Assembly: GCA_943327315.2 (NCBI GenBank)
Contig: CALPWQ020000020.1
Span: forward strand, 1-33,463
DNA from: Chitinophaga pinensis
GTDB taxonomy: Bacteria; Bacteroidota; Bacteroidia; Flavobacteriales_D; Crocinitomicaceae
Direction of reading: 5' to 3'
DNA: 33,463 nucleotides
Under the pieces are notes generated by a model. That model saw only the letters and a list, made by a program, of their open reading frames with translations, was not told the origin of the DNA and did not search any database. The translations under genes were made by a program, and so were the position numbers. Positions 1-8,084 of the stretch are shown here, one piece after another (position 1 is the stretch's first letter; the number at the start of each line of letters is the position of its first letter).

Positions 1-632
1 ACCACCGTGTTAAAACTATGAATCAATCGATCATTGGTAGTGTCCTTACTAGCGGGAACACTTGCATTATTGACAACGGAATAGTAGCATCCAGGTCCGC
101 AGTAGTTGGTGTCGATAAAACTTTTGTAGATAGGTGCAAAATCATTGAGAAGCTTCATGAAATACACTTTTGCTTGGTCGCTCGGGTTTTTTTCACTGAC
201 CGTTTTTTCTTCTTTAAGCACTGTAGGATTTGGATTCAAAGGATTGTAGTCGATGGATTGAAAGTAGATGCTATCTGTAGTTTTTGTGCCTACACAATTG
301 GCGCCGAGCATTGCCTCCCATCGTTCTTCAAAAAGTCGTTCACCTCGAATGAAAAAAAATTTTTCCTTGAGTGATTGGTACCCACGACGCTTCGACTTGG
401 AGTCAAAAGTCAATTTATGATGTCTCAAATTGTATAGCCCACTATCCACTTTTACATCCGATTTCGTGCAAAATAAATGCTCATAGTGACCATCGCTATA
501 AAGACGCAACACAAACAATCTTGATTTTCCATTTCCGTAGGTAAACACATTCATAGACTCAGAAATCTCAGCAGAAAGTGCCATGGATCCAGTCAATAAA
601 AAGAGTGCAAAGAATGAACTTAGGTTGCGCAT
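1..632 (-). CDS. Unknown exported protein, 5' part only (runs off the left edge)
   Basis: An uninterrupted reading frame begins at ATG 632 on the minus strand and is still open at base 1, so about 210 residues are visible and the C-terminus is missing. It begins MRNLSSFFALFLLTGSMALS, a signal-peptide-like start with a short basic end, a hydrophobic core and small residues, so export to the periplasm or beyond is likely. The mature part is polar with many aromatic residues and contains a GPGC segment near residue 186. I recognise no family. It is transcribed away from the secreted protease at 1061, with about 430 bp of repeat-rich DNA between them. I saw no clear TAnnTTTG element upstream. The frame is judged real because of its length, the signal peptide and the ordinary codon use. 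Confidence 0.75.
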   Translation of the reverse strand, partial: MRNLSSFFALFLLTGSMALSAEISESMNVFTYGNGKSRLFVLRLYSDGHYEHLFCTKSDVKVDSGLYNLRHHKLTFDSKSKRRGYQSLKEKFFFIRGERLFEERWEAMLGANCVGTKTTDSIYFQSIDYNPLNPNPTVLKEEKTVSEKNPSDQAKVYFMKLLNDFAPIYKSFIDTNYCGPGCYYSVVNNASVPASKDTTNDRLIHSFNTV

Positions 633-704
633 AGGATAGAGTTTTTAGGTGTGCTTGCTTGTAACGCAGGGTGAGGTTAAAAATAACAGGGGGGGGAGAG
701 ACAT

Positions 705-733
705 TTCGCCTTCGCTTTTTAAGCTTCGGCGAA
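705..733. repeat. Imperfect hairpin in the divergent intergenic region
   Basis: TTCGCC (705-710) pairs with GGCGAA (728-733). Inside it, GCTT pairs with AAGC around a TTT loop, with TTC facing TTC as a symmetric internal loop. A run of eight G lies just before it (689-696). It has no T-tract, so it is not a convincing terminator. It is probably another member of the small intergenic hairpin repeats in this genome. Confidence 0.5.
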
Positions 734-755
734 TATAAAAAGACCGCTTCGCTCA

Positions 756-797
756 AAGACAAAAGATTAAAGACAAAGGACAAAAGACAAAAGACAT
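756..797. repeat. Six tandem 7-bp units (AAGACAA type)
   Basis: Bases 756-797 read as six consecutive heptamers: AAGACAA, AAGATTA, AAGACAA, AGGACAA, AAGACAA, AAGACAT. The block is preceded by GACCGCTTCGCTC. An inverted, diverged version lies at about 955-1000 (GCGCAGCGG and TCTTTTGTCTT words), so the two blocks form a loose fold-back around the micro-hairpin array. Confidence 0.6.
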
Positions 798-849
798 GCT
801 CGTACTTCGGTGGCGTAAGGCAATTACTAATTACTAATTACGAGCCACG

Positions 850-1028
850 AATTGCTTACGGCATCAAATTCCCGAAGGGATCAAATCCCCAATTCCCGCA
901 GGGATCAAATTGCCTCTGGCATCAAATCCACCTCGAAGAACAATTAAGTCCTATAGCGCAGCGGGTCTTTTGTCTTAAAGCGCAGCGGTCATATGTCTCT
1001 TTCTTCCAAATTGGCTTCGCCATCAAAT
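850..1028. repeat. Array of 20-bp micro-hairpin units with covarying stems
   Basis: Five units share the form AATT, 3-nt stem, 3-nt loop, 3-nt stem, ATCAAAT. They lie at 850-869, 867-886, 891-910, 908-927 and 1009-1028. The centres are GCT-TAC-GGC, CCC-GAA-GGG, CCC-GCA-GGG, GCC-TCT-GGC and GGC-TTC-GCC. Every stem is complementary (the first needs a T/G wobble) although the stem sequence differs, while the flanks stay fixed. Neighbouring units share the AAT or AATT bases. The last unit lies next to the protease gene and supplies the TTG of its likely promoter. Confidence 0.7.
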
Positions 1029-1042
1029 TTTCCGTATCTTTC
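1011..1042 (+). promoter_or_regulatory. Likely promoter of the secreted protease gene
   Basis: TTG (1011-1013), 21 bp, then TATCTTTC (1035-1042) matches the Bacteroidota form TTG-N17-23-TAnnTTTG except for the last base. It lies 19 bp before the ATG at 1061. The -33 TTG is inside the last micro-hairpin unit. Confidence 0.5.
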
Positions 1043-1060
1043 GCTCAAATTCTTGCTAAT

Positions 1061-4000
1061 ATGAAACTGTTTACTTCTCTCCTGGCTGTTTTGTGCCTCG
1101 TTCAATTTGGATTTTCCCAAAGCTATTCGTCTGATTTCTTGGATGGAACAATCATGTTCAAGTTGAAAAATGATCCTGTTCAACACAATGGGTATCAAAA
1201 AGATAAAAATGATTATTCATTGACTGTGGATATCGCTAAATACCCTGAGATTGCTGAGGTATTTGAACAAATGACGGTGACCCAATTGGAAAAACCAAGT
1301 TACTTTACGTACAAGCCAAGCTTGCAAAACATCTTCCGCATTCACTTCTCGGAGTATGCGCAAATTGATGCCTTGATTCGTGAATTGAGCAAGTTGCCCA
1401 ATGTGGAATTCGTTGAAAAGGAACCGATTTACAAAATTGACTTCGTCCCAAATGACCCTTACCATTCTGGAAACAACAAATGGTACCATACGCTCGTGGG
1501 TTCAGAAACTGCGTGGAACATCTCGCAAGGAAGTTCTACGGTGAAGGTTGCGATCGTAGATAACGCCGTTTTCTGCGGACACCAAGACTTAACGACATAC
1601 GCACAATACGATGTGGCAGACAATGACGCGGATGCCACACCACCATTGGTTTCTACGGCTGACTTCGGGTGGTCACACGGTACACACTGTGCTGGACTTG
1701 CAACAGCGGACATAAACAACGGAAAAGGGATTGCATCGCTTGGCGCCAATGTACAGTTGATCGGTGTGAAAGCTACGCCCAACAGCGCAGCATCTTCTGG
1801 AAGTGTTTATTATTCGTACCAAGGTGTTCAATGGGCCTGCGAAAATGGAGCGAATGTGGTCAGTATGTCTTTCGGTGGTCCTTCGGCTTCAGCGAGTTTC
1901 CAAACCTTAATCAATGCCTATCCTACAGTGGTGTTCTTGGCAGCGGCAGGAAACGATGCGGTAACAACATTGATGTATCCAGGTGCCTATGACAACGTCA
2001 TCTGCGTGGGTTCAGTGAACTCAAATGATTCACGTTCAAACTTCTCCAATTACAATGGGACGACGCCCTATGTTGATATTGCTTCTCCGGGTGGATATTC
2101 GTATGGAGGTTTGTTTAGCACAGTTTATACATCCAATGGTAACGGATACGATCAAATGGGTGGTACTTCAATGGCAACACCATTTGCGGCTGGATTGGTT
2201 GGATTAATGTTAAGCTTAAATCCGACATTGACACCTGCAGCTGTCCTAAGTTGTTTGACGTCTACGGGCGTGAACATCAATCAAGCAATAGGCCCACGTA
2301 TCAATGCTCCTGCTGCACTGCAATGTGTGCAAGCAACCTTAACAGGAGATCCACTTCCTTTCTTCTCTGGGACACCAACGATGATCATTGAGGGTGATGT
2401 TGTGAACTATACGAATCTATCAGCAGATGGAGGTTCACCAATCACAAACTATACATGGAGCTTCCCGGGTGGAACACCTTCAACATTTGTTGGCGCGACA
2501 CCTCCTGCAATCACATACGCTGCGGCGGGGGTTTACAGCGTGAGTTTGACCGCAACAAATAGTCAAAGTACACAAACCTATACGCGAACGAATTACATCA
2601 ATGTGAGCATTCCTCCATACGGAGAGTGGTTGGTTCAAAACTCTGGATTTACCACGGCAAGTCGCGGGATTTCCCACATTTCGATAGTAGACCAAAATAC
2701 CGTTTGGGCAGTAGCTTATGATGGTTCAGGAGGAACGGCGAATGTGCAACAATTTACGAAGACAACAAACGGCGGTGCGACATGGACGCCTGGCAATATC
2801 AGTATCAATAATACAGCGCTTGGTATTGGTATGATTCACGCGCAGAGTGCGACAAAAGCATGGTTGGCAGCATTTCCGAATGCCGCTGGTCAAACCGGTG
2901 GAATTTGGATCACCACCAATGGAGGGACTACATGGACGCGACAAAATACAGCGACATTTAGCAATGCGGCTTCGTTTACCAATACGGTTTACTTCTGGGA
3001 TGACCTAGAGGGAGTTTGTATGGGAGACCCAATCAACAACGAATTTGAAATTTACCGCACCACCAACGGAGGAACAACTTGGACTGTTGTTCCAGGTGCC
3101 AGTATTCCAAATCCACAAGCCACTGAATTTGGATATACCCGTCAGATGGAAGTGGTAGGCAATAGCGTATGGTTTACAACGAGCAAAGGACGAATCTACC
3201 ACTCCACGAACAAAGGCGTGACTTGGGCGGTTTACACATCGCCAGTGACCGATTTTGGTGGAGCCAATGTAGCTGGAAGCTCTGCGAATCTTTCCTTCTC
3301 CTCATTGACAAATGGAATCATCATCAATCAGGCGGGCAGTGTTTGGAAATCGACAAACAGCGGATCTACATGGACGGCAGTAACGACGACAGGACCAGTT
3401 TATACAGATGGCTTGTGCTTCATTGAAGGAACATCAACGGTCTTCTCAACAGGCGCTGCAACAGGCGCTGCTGGTTCATCCTACTCAACAGACAACGGAA
3501 CAACGTGGAATCTAATTGACACAGAACAGCACTTGTACGTCGATTTCATCAATACATCCATTGGTTGGTCAGGTTGGTTCAATACCAGCGCTACAGCCGA
3601 CGGAATGTGGAAATGGAACGATTTAACGTCTCCTTTGAGTTGTGATTTTGCGGCAAATGCGCTGACCGTATGCACAAACACCTCGGTATCAATGGCAGAT
3701 TCAACATCTGGTGCCGTGCCAACATCTTGGTTCTGGCAATTCCCTGGTGGAACACCTACAACTTCGACCGTTCAAAATCCTTCTGTTACGTATACAACAC
3801 CAGGAGTTTATGATGTAACCTTAACGGTAAGTGATGGATTATCGCAAACAACGATGAATAAGCCTGCTTACATCACTGTTGTTGCACCGACATCGACACC
3901 ATCAGCCATCACGGGTCCAACAGCCATTTGTGCGAATACAACAAATGTATATTCAGTAACGCTCGTGCCAGATGTCATGTACAACTGGACACTTCCAGGG

Positions 4001-4612
4001 GCATGGACAGGAATGAGCACATCGAGCATCATGAACGCGACAGCAGACATTAGCTCTGGTACAATCTCCGTAACTGCTGAAAATGTGTGTGGCAGCAGCG
4101 CGGCAAGTACCCTGGCGATTACAGTAAATCCAGGAGCGCCAACTGCGGCGTTTACAAATAGTGTAGCTGGAGGAAATGCAAGCTTCACGAGCACATCGAC
4201 GAATGCATCCTCTTGGTCTTGGACCTTTGGTGATGGAGTTGGGACTTCAACATCAGAGAACCCAACGTATTCGTATTTGTCTAACGGAACATACACCGTT
4301 ACATTGATTGCGTCGAATGGTTGTGGATCAGATACGATTACACAAAGCGTGACGATTACGGGAGTAGGCTTGAGTGAAAATGCACCAGAGTGGATCCGTG
4401 TATATCCTGTCCCAGCAGACAATTCAGTGTTTGTGGCTTTGTCACAAGCTTTGGACAACGCAGAATTTGTCGTGTACGATGTAACAGGAAAAGTGATTCG
4501 TCGTGGTACATTGACAGGCAACACGACAGAAATTTCTATCGATGCATTGGCTTCAGGAATGTATGAATTGCGCATTTCAAATCAATACACCTACCGCATT
4601 GTGAAGAAATAA
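1061..4612 (+). CDS. Secreted subtilisin-like (S8) protease with PKD domains and T9SS sorting domain
   Basis: Start ATG 1061 is chosen because it begins a typical signal peptide (MKLFTSLLAVLCLVQFGFSQ). The frame is open further upstream to 671, but only through repeat DNA. The protein has 1183 residues. After a propeptide-like region (about 20-145) comes an S8 catalytic domain with Asp167 (VAIVD), His206 (SHGTHCAG) and Ser370 (GGTSMATPFAAG), so the triad is intact. A PKD domain follows (about 430-515), then a region of repeated GGTTW and WTTTNGG words typical of BNR/YCF48-like beta-propellers (about 520-850), a second PKD domain (about 860-940), an Ig-like stretch, a third PKD domain (about 1030-1105) and a T9SS type A sorting domain (about 1110-1183, starting VYPVPADN, ending YRIVKK). 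The known family role is an extracellular protease exported through Sec and then the type IX machinery. Its substrate is unknown. It is monocistronic with its own terminator. Confidence 0.93.
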   Translation: MKLFTSLLAVLCLVQFGFSQSYSSDFLDGTIMFKLKNDPVQHNGYQKDKNDYSLTVDIAKYPEIAEVFEQMTVTQLEKPSYFTYKPSLQNIFRIHFSEYAQIDALIRELSKLPNVEFVEKEPIYKIDFVPNDPYHSGNNKWYHTLVGSETAWNISQGSSTVKVAIVDNAVFCGHQDLTTYAQYDVADNDADATPPLVSTADFGWSHGTHCAGLATADINNGKGIASLGANVQLIGVKATPNSAASSGSVYYSYQGVQWACENGANVVSMSFGGPSASASFQTLINAYPTVVFLAAAGNDAVTTLMYPGAYDNVICVGSVNSNDSRSNFSNYNGTTPYVDIASPGGYSYGGLFSTVYTSNGNGYDQMGGTSMATPFAAGLVGLMLSLNPTLTPAAVLSCLTSTGVNINQAIGPRINAPAALQCVQATLTGDPLPFFSGTPTMIIEGDVVNYTNLSADGGSPITNYTWSFPGGTPSTFVGATPPAITYAAAGVYSVSLTATNSQSTQTYTRTNYINVSIPPYGEWLVQNSGFTTASRGISHISIVDQNTVWAVAYDGSGGTANVQQFTKTTNGGATWTPGNISINNTALGIGMIHAQSATKAWLAAFPNAAGQTGGIWITTNGGTTWTRQNTATFSNAASFTNTVYFWDDLEGVCMGDPINNEFEIYRTTNGGTTWTVVPGASIPNPQATEFGYTRQMEVVGNSVWFTTSKGRIYHSTNKGVTWAVYTSPVTDFGGANVAGSSANLSFSSLTNGIIINQAGSVWKSTNSGSTWTAVTTTGPVYTDGLCFIEGTSTVFSTGAATGAAGSSYSTDNGTTWNLIDTEQHLYVDFINTSIGWSGWFNTSATADGMWKWNDLTSPLSCDFAANALTVCTNTSVSMADSTSGAVPTSWFWQFPGGTPTTSTVQNPSVTYTTPGVYDVTLTVSDGLSQTTMNKPAYITVVAPTSTPSAITGPTAICANTTNVYSVTLVPDVMYNWTLPGAWTGMSTSSIMNATADISSGTISVTAENVCGSSAASTLAITVNPGAPTAAFTNSVAGGNASFTSTSTNASSWSWTFGDGVGTSTSENPTYSYLSNGTYTVTLIASNGCGSDTITQSVTITGVGLSENAPEWIRVYPVPADNSVFVALSQALDNAEFVVYDVTGKVIRRGTLTGNTTEISIDALASGMYELRISNQYTYRIVKK

Positions 4613-4630
4613 GACAGATAGTACCATTGA

Positions 4631-4661
4631 AAAAGGCGCGGTGTAAATCGCGCCTTTTTTT
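4631..4661 (+). terminator. Rho-independent terminator after the protease gene
   Basis: GGCGCG (4635-4640) pairs with CGCGCC (4649-4654) around an 8-nt loop. The stem is extended by AAAA/TTTT and followed by seven T (4655-4661). It lies 18 bp after the protease stop codon. Confidence 0.9.
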
Positions 4662-4670
4662 GTTGGTTAC

Positions 4671-4785
4671 ATTAGCCCCGGGTTTCAACCTGGGGAAAAG
4701 GGTTTCAACCTGGGGATAAAATGCAAGTAATGCGTATTGATAAACCATTTTAATGATTTACCCGTTGGGAGATTTGGTTATTGTC
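4671..4785. repeat. Dispersed intergenic repeat, degenerate copy A
   Basis: It begins with AGCCCCGGGTTTCAACCTGG. The word GGGTTTCAACCTGGGGA occurs twice in tandem, followed by a diverged tail ending near GATTTGGTTATTG. The order and wording match copies at 7264-7500 and 11005-11205, but at a clearly lower identity over the tail. The segment is non-coding and lies between the protease terminator and the converging transporter gene. Confidence 0.5.
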
Positions 4786-4830
4786 TCTGTTTAAATGAAA
4801 TTAATGAAGGCTCGGTCTAACAAAATTCAA

Positions 4831-6087
4831 TCAAGCAAACTGAAAATAAATCAAGGCCACTGCAGAGGTGGTCATTAAAATCAATGCAATAAATCCAAGC
4901 ACATTCGCCAAGCGAGAATTGGTATGTTTGCCCATCACCTTTTTGTTGTTGGAGATGTGTAGAATGATGGCGATCATCACGGGCGCTGTTAATCCGTATA
5001 AAATGGCAGAATAAATCAGTGCTTTAACTGGTGAAATGCCAATGTAGTTCAGCGACAAACCAATGATGAGCGATACCGCAATGACGGTGTAAAATGCCTT
5101 AGCTTCGTGGAACTTCTTGTCCAAGCCTTCGGGTAAATCAAACGATTCAGTGATGAGGTAGGAGACAGATCCGCAAAGTACTGGAATAGCGATTAAACCT
5201 GTTCCAATGACGCCCAATGCGAAAAGTAAATAGGCAGCATCTCCTGCCAATGGTTGCAGTGCTTTGGCTGCTTGATCGACCGTATCTATTTGCGTGATTC
5301 CTTCTTGATGTAACACAGTTCCCGTGGTGAGAATAATAAAGAACATCACCAAACCAGAAAAGGCCATCCCGAAGTCCACATCTTGACGCATGTCGCTCAA
5401 TAAGCGGCGATTGATGTAAATGCGTTTCTTCTTTTGCTTTAATTCCTCCACTTCAACAGAGGTCTGCCACAGAAACAGGTAAGGGGAGATGGTGGTACCG
5501 AGGATTCCCACCAATACGGCCAGATATTCTTTATTTAGTTCAATATGTGGTACAAAGGTCGAATAGGCAATTTTACCCCAATCTTGATCGTATAAAAAAG
5601 GAACCACCAAGTAGAAAAACAAGGCGATACATAAGTATTTGAGGATGGATGCTATGCGGTGGTAGGGGAGGTAAATGATCATCACCAGGAGGATCACCGT
5701 AAACATCACGCTAAAATAGGAGGCATCAATTGCAGGGAAGAGCATATTTCCGACAGCGCCCATACCGGCAATGTCAGCACCAATGTTCATGACGATACTC
5801 GGAAAGCTAAACAAAATCATGAGCCAAAGAATCGGCTTCGGATAATGTTGCTTTATGACACCTGACAATCCACGCTGCGTAACAATCCCAATGCGTGCGC
5901 ACATTTGTTGGATCCCAGCCATCAAAGGGAAGGCAACGATGGAAGTCCAAAGGGTGGAGAGTCCATAAGCGGCTCCTGCCTGCGAGTAGGTCGCAATTCC
6001 CGATGGATCGTCATCCGATGCGCCTGTGACCAATCCAGGCCCTAGTATTTTAAAGAATTTTTTGAATTTGCTTGTCCACTTGCTCAT
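4831..6087 (-). CDS. Nramp-family membrane transporter with non-canonical metal-site motifs
   Basis: The protein has 418 residues from ATG 6087. An in-frame GTG at 6111 would add eight residues, and ATG was preferred. About eleven hydrophobic segments span nearly the whole length, as expected for the LeuT-fold Nramp family (MntH/DMT1), which takes up divalent metal ions across the inner membrane. The first helix carries GASDDDPSGIATY where canonical Nramp has DPGN, and helix 6 carries TTISPYLFLWQ where canonical Nramp has an MPH motif. The metal-coordinating Met is therefore missing. Many bacterial proteins share this DPSG/SPY variant and are annotated simply as divalent metal transporters. 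Substrate specificity cannot be assumed. The gene stands alone, with no MntR/Fur-like site recognised upstream. Confidence 0.88.
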   Translation of the reverse strand: MSKWTSKFKKFFKILGPGLVTGASDDDPSGIATYSQAGAAYGLSTLWTSIVAFPLMAGIQQMCARIGIVTQRGLSGVIKQHYPKPILWLMILFSFPSIVMNIGADIAGMGAVGNMLFPAIDASYFSVMFTVILLVMIIYLPYHRIASILKYLCIALFFYLVVPFLYDQDWGKIAYSTFVPHIELNKEYLAVLVGILGTTISPYLFLWQTSVEVEELKQKKKRIYINRRLLSDMRQDVDFGMAFSGLVMFFIILTTGTVLHQEGITQIDTVDQAAKALQPLAGDAAYLLFALGVIGTGLIAIPVLCGSVSYLITESFDLPEGLDKKFHEAKAFYTVIAVSLIIGLSLNYIGISPVKALIYSAILYGLTAPVMIAIILHISNNKKVMGKHTNSRLANVLGFIALILMTTSAVALIYFQFA

Positions 6088-6395
6088 GTGAAGTTTTTCG
6101 AATGGTTTCACGTTAAAGGTAGGTGGAAAAAAGATGGGATGGGTAGGTCGATTGAAAATTAGCGAGATGGGGAAATAATATAGACGTATCTAGCTATTTA
6201 TCAGAATGAATAGTCTAATCGGAATCGCGGAGTTGATTTGTATAGGCCGTGATAAATGCTTCTTTGTTGTGTTTCAGTTCTTCAATAACCGTATTTCTCT
6301 CCGTTTTCATGGAATTGTATCATTTTCATTAGACAAAATGTTTTTTCATTTCGAAAAACAATTCTTAATTTTACGTAACCGCCAAGTTTTAAAGC
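6088..6395. other. 308-bp gene-free stretch
   Basis: The stretch is AT-rich and lies between the diverging transporter and small-ORF genes. The short open frame at 6206-6406 has no recognisable content. TAATTTTA near 6367-6374 is one base from the TAnnTTTG promoter box and could serve the downstream small ORF. Otherwise I see nothing. Confidence 0.5.
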
Positions 6396-6566
6396 ATGAA
6401 AATTAAAATTAGTCTTTCTGAAAGTCATTCAACAGGGCGGGTTAATTTGTCCCTTTTTGAAAAAAACGCGAAAAAGATTTTTACGAAAGAGGTTCAGGTT
6501 CAAATTAAAAAGGCAAGGGATTTCGATAAGCCGGCCAATGTAATTGGATGCAATAACCCTGTCTAA
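6396..6566 (+). CDS. 56-residue small protein before a zeta-like toxin; candidate antitoxin
   Basis: ATG 6396 to TAA 6566 encodes MKIKISLSESHSTGRVNLSL and about 36 more residues, rich in Lys and ending IGCNNPV. I recognise no family. Its end overlaps the nominal ATG (6548) of the zeta-toxin-like frame by 19 bp in another frame. Such an arrangement is usual for translationally coupled toxin-antitoxin pairs, and its small size and position fit an antitoxin. This is an inference from context only. Codon use is AT-rich like the toxin frame and unlike the core genes, which suggests transfer of both together. Confidence 0.5.
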   Translation: MKIKISLSESHSTGRVNLSLFEKNAKKIFTKEVQVQIKKARDFDKPANVIGCNNPV

Positions 6567-7165
6567 GAATTATTGCAGGTTGCAATAGTGCAGGAAAATC
6601 AACCTATTCGAAGTTGTTTTCCCCAGATGCAGTTCCTTTTGATTATGACAAACGATTTTTAACTCGATACAGATCAATGCCTGACTCTGAATTTCGAGAG
6701 AGAATTGTACAAAATCTTACTGCAGAGGAGTTTACCATTGAATTTGAAAACGCACTATTTTCCGATCGATCTTTTACGTTCGAAACCAATTTAATGATGC
6801 CTTACCCGAAAGGGATCATAGCTAGAGCCAAAGAAAAAGGTTTTCGCATTGAGATATATTTTTTTTGTCTGAGCTCTCAGCGTTTAGCTAGGGAAAGAGT
6901 TGATATTCGAGTAAAGAACAATGGGCACTTTGTGGATGAAAAAACGATTGCTTTAAAATGGAAAGAAGGTTACAAAAACATCAATCTTCATTTTACAGAT
7001 TTTGATTACCTCCTATTCATAGATAATTCATTGGAAAAGACACCGACTCCACTTTTCGAAATGGAAATAACAGATAAAACCAATTATACTTTGACAAAAC
7101 ATGTCAATGAATTGCCTGAATATGCGAAAAGAAGATTGCCCGCTATTTTTGATTTATTAAGATAA
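6548..7165 (+). pseudogene. Zeta-toxin-like P-loop kinase with a stop codon at codon 3
   Basis: The frame has a Walker A motif (GCNSAGKST, codons 11-19 counted from ATG 6548), FDYDK near the position of the zeta NAD motif, FETNL corresponding to FETT, then RVDIRVKNNGHFVDEKTI, NLHF and LLFIDNS. This is the typical order of zeta-toxin family kinases, which phosphorylate UDP-sugars in the well-studied members. The nominal start reads ATG CAA TAA CCC TGT. The third codon is a stop, and a single C-to-T change of CAA would explain it. After the stop the frame is open for about 200 codons. The only conventional start downstream (TTG 6614) lies beyond the P-loop and would give a dead protein. ATT at 6569 or 6572 is the only start that would keep the P-loop. 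Most likely this is a recently inactivated toxin, or one made at very low level from a rare start. Confidence 0.7.
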
Positions 7166-7199
7166 AAAGGTGGCCAATGTTCTAAATGAAGTGATGTAT

Positions 7200-7500
7200 G
7201 ACCCCAATGGGGTCAATATGTGATCAGGATTATAACCAAAAGTTGAGGAGGTATTTAAAATGGACCATGACCAAAAGTTGGGGAGGAATTAAGATGGCGT
7301 GTTTATCCCAGCCCCGGGTTTTAACATAGGGTTTTAGGGTTTCAACTCGGGGTATAATTCGAGCAATTGAGGAAATGAATCAACCAAAACAATGGTTTTC
7401 CTTTGGGGAATTTTGGAATTGACTTGATCTATTAAGAAGCTTAGCCTTTTTCGATAAAGGATTGTTTGACCCCCGCCGCAGCGGACAGGCCGATGAGGTC
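7200..7500. repeat. Dispersed intergenic repeat, copy B, with flanking hairpins
   Basis: The region begins with the hairpin GACCCC-AAT-GGGGTC (7200-7214). It continues with two tandem ACCAAAAGTTG(G/A)GGAGG blocks (about 7228-7292), the GCCCCGGGTTT palindrome word (7311), a segment nearly identical to copy C at 11080-11190, and ends in a disrupted GACCCC...GGTC hairpin (7468-7500). The ending contains about 19 extra GC-rich bases (CCGCCGCAGCGGACAGG). A 15-codon frame at 7375-7422 (MNQPKQWFSFGEFWN) is also present in copy C. I see no larger gene in 7166-7602. Confidence 0.7.
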
Positions 7501-7602
7501 ATAAATAAGGAGATCGCATAGAGCGCGAATTAAATATCATCGTGAATTATCTATTAACTTAAAGATGTGAAGAGTAACATTTTTATTACTTAAACATCAT
7601 CT

Positions 7603-8055
7603 CTAAGGATTGATGATCATTTTATTAATTCCAGGTTTTATATAATAGCGAATGAATTTAGCTTTATCAATACATTTTATGCGATCTGAATTTAATATTT
7701 CAAAGGTATTTGTAGGGTCTATGCAAAAATATTTCAAATCACCTCTATTGAGCGCTGAGTTCATGGCTTTAAGATAAAATCTTCCTTTGTATGGTTTGTC
7801 TTGATCTGCAAAAATTTCCTTATTAAAATTACTGTATGGAGCAATTTTCCAATGTCCAATAGATGTCCAACTACTATTTTCTTGATCGTAATAGACAAAA
7901 ATTTGATAAATCGTGTCTTTTGTATTGTTACGAATTTGAACTGTCGTTTTTGATTTTTCAATTTCAGATTGAACCTCTTCTCCTATTGTGCATCGAGTAG
8001 TAAGCAAAAGGATAGATAAAATAATTAAAACAGGAGCAACATGTTGATTTAACAT
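7603..8055 (-). CDS. DUF1036-domain exported protein
   Basis: The protein has 150 residues from ATG 8055. A TTG eight codons upstream is possible but less likely. The start MLNQHVAPVLIILSILLLTT followed by RC looks like a signal peptide ending at a Cys, perhaps a lipoprotein, although RC is a poor lipobox. The remainder fits DUF1036: VQIRNNTKDTIYQIFVYY, then WTSIGHWKI, and near the C-terminus YFCIDPTNTFEI and C-x-D. In the family the conserved Trp and Cys residues mark a small beta-rich domain of unknown function. The gene is AT-rich, stands alone between repeat copy B and a terminator, and is probably a transferred accessory gene. Confidence 0.75.
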   Translation of the reverse strand: MLNQHVAPVLIILSILLLTTRCTIGEEVQSEIEKSKTTVQIRNNTKDTIYQIFVYYDQENSSWTSIGHWKIAPYSNFNKEIFADQDKPYKGRFYLKAMNSALNRGDLKYFCIDPTNTFEILNSDRIKCIDKAKFIRYYIKPGINKMIINP

Positions 8056-8076
8056 AGAAACATTGATTTGAAAAAC

Positions 8077-8084
8077 CAAATATA
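8077..8084 (-). promoter_or_regulatory. Candidate -7 box for the DUF1036 gene
   Basis: On the minus strand this reads TATATTTG, a full match to TAnnTTTG, 21 bp before ATG 8055. No TTG lies at the usual 17-23 bp spacing, so the call rests on one element. Confidence 0.4.

Noticed and set aside
671-1060. Upstream 130-codon extension of the protease frame
   Set aside because: It runs through heptamer and micro-hairpin repeats. The signal peptide begins at ATG 1061 and a promoter-like element lies at 1011-1042.
3868-4575. 235-codon open frame on the minus strand inside the protease gene
   Set aside because: It is the antisense of PKD and sorting-domain coding sequence with Thr/Ser-rich codons that rarely give stops, and has no signal or family features.
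6614-7165. Intact 183-residue protein starting at TTG 6614
   Set aside because: This start drops the P-loop that is clearly encoded just upstream in the same frame, so the gene is better described as interrupted near its true start.
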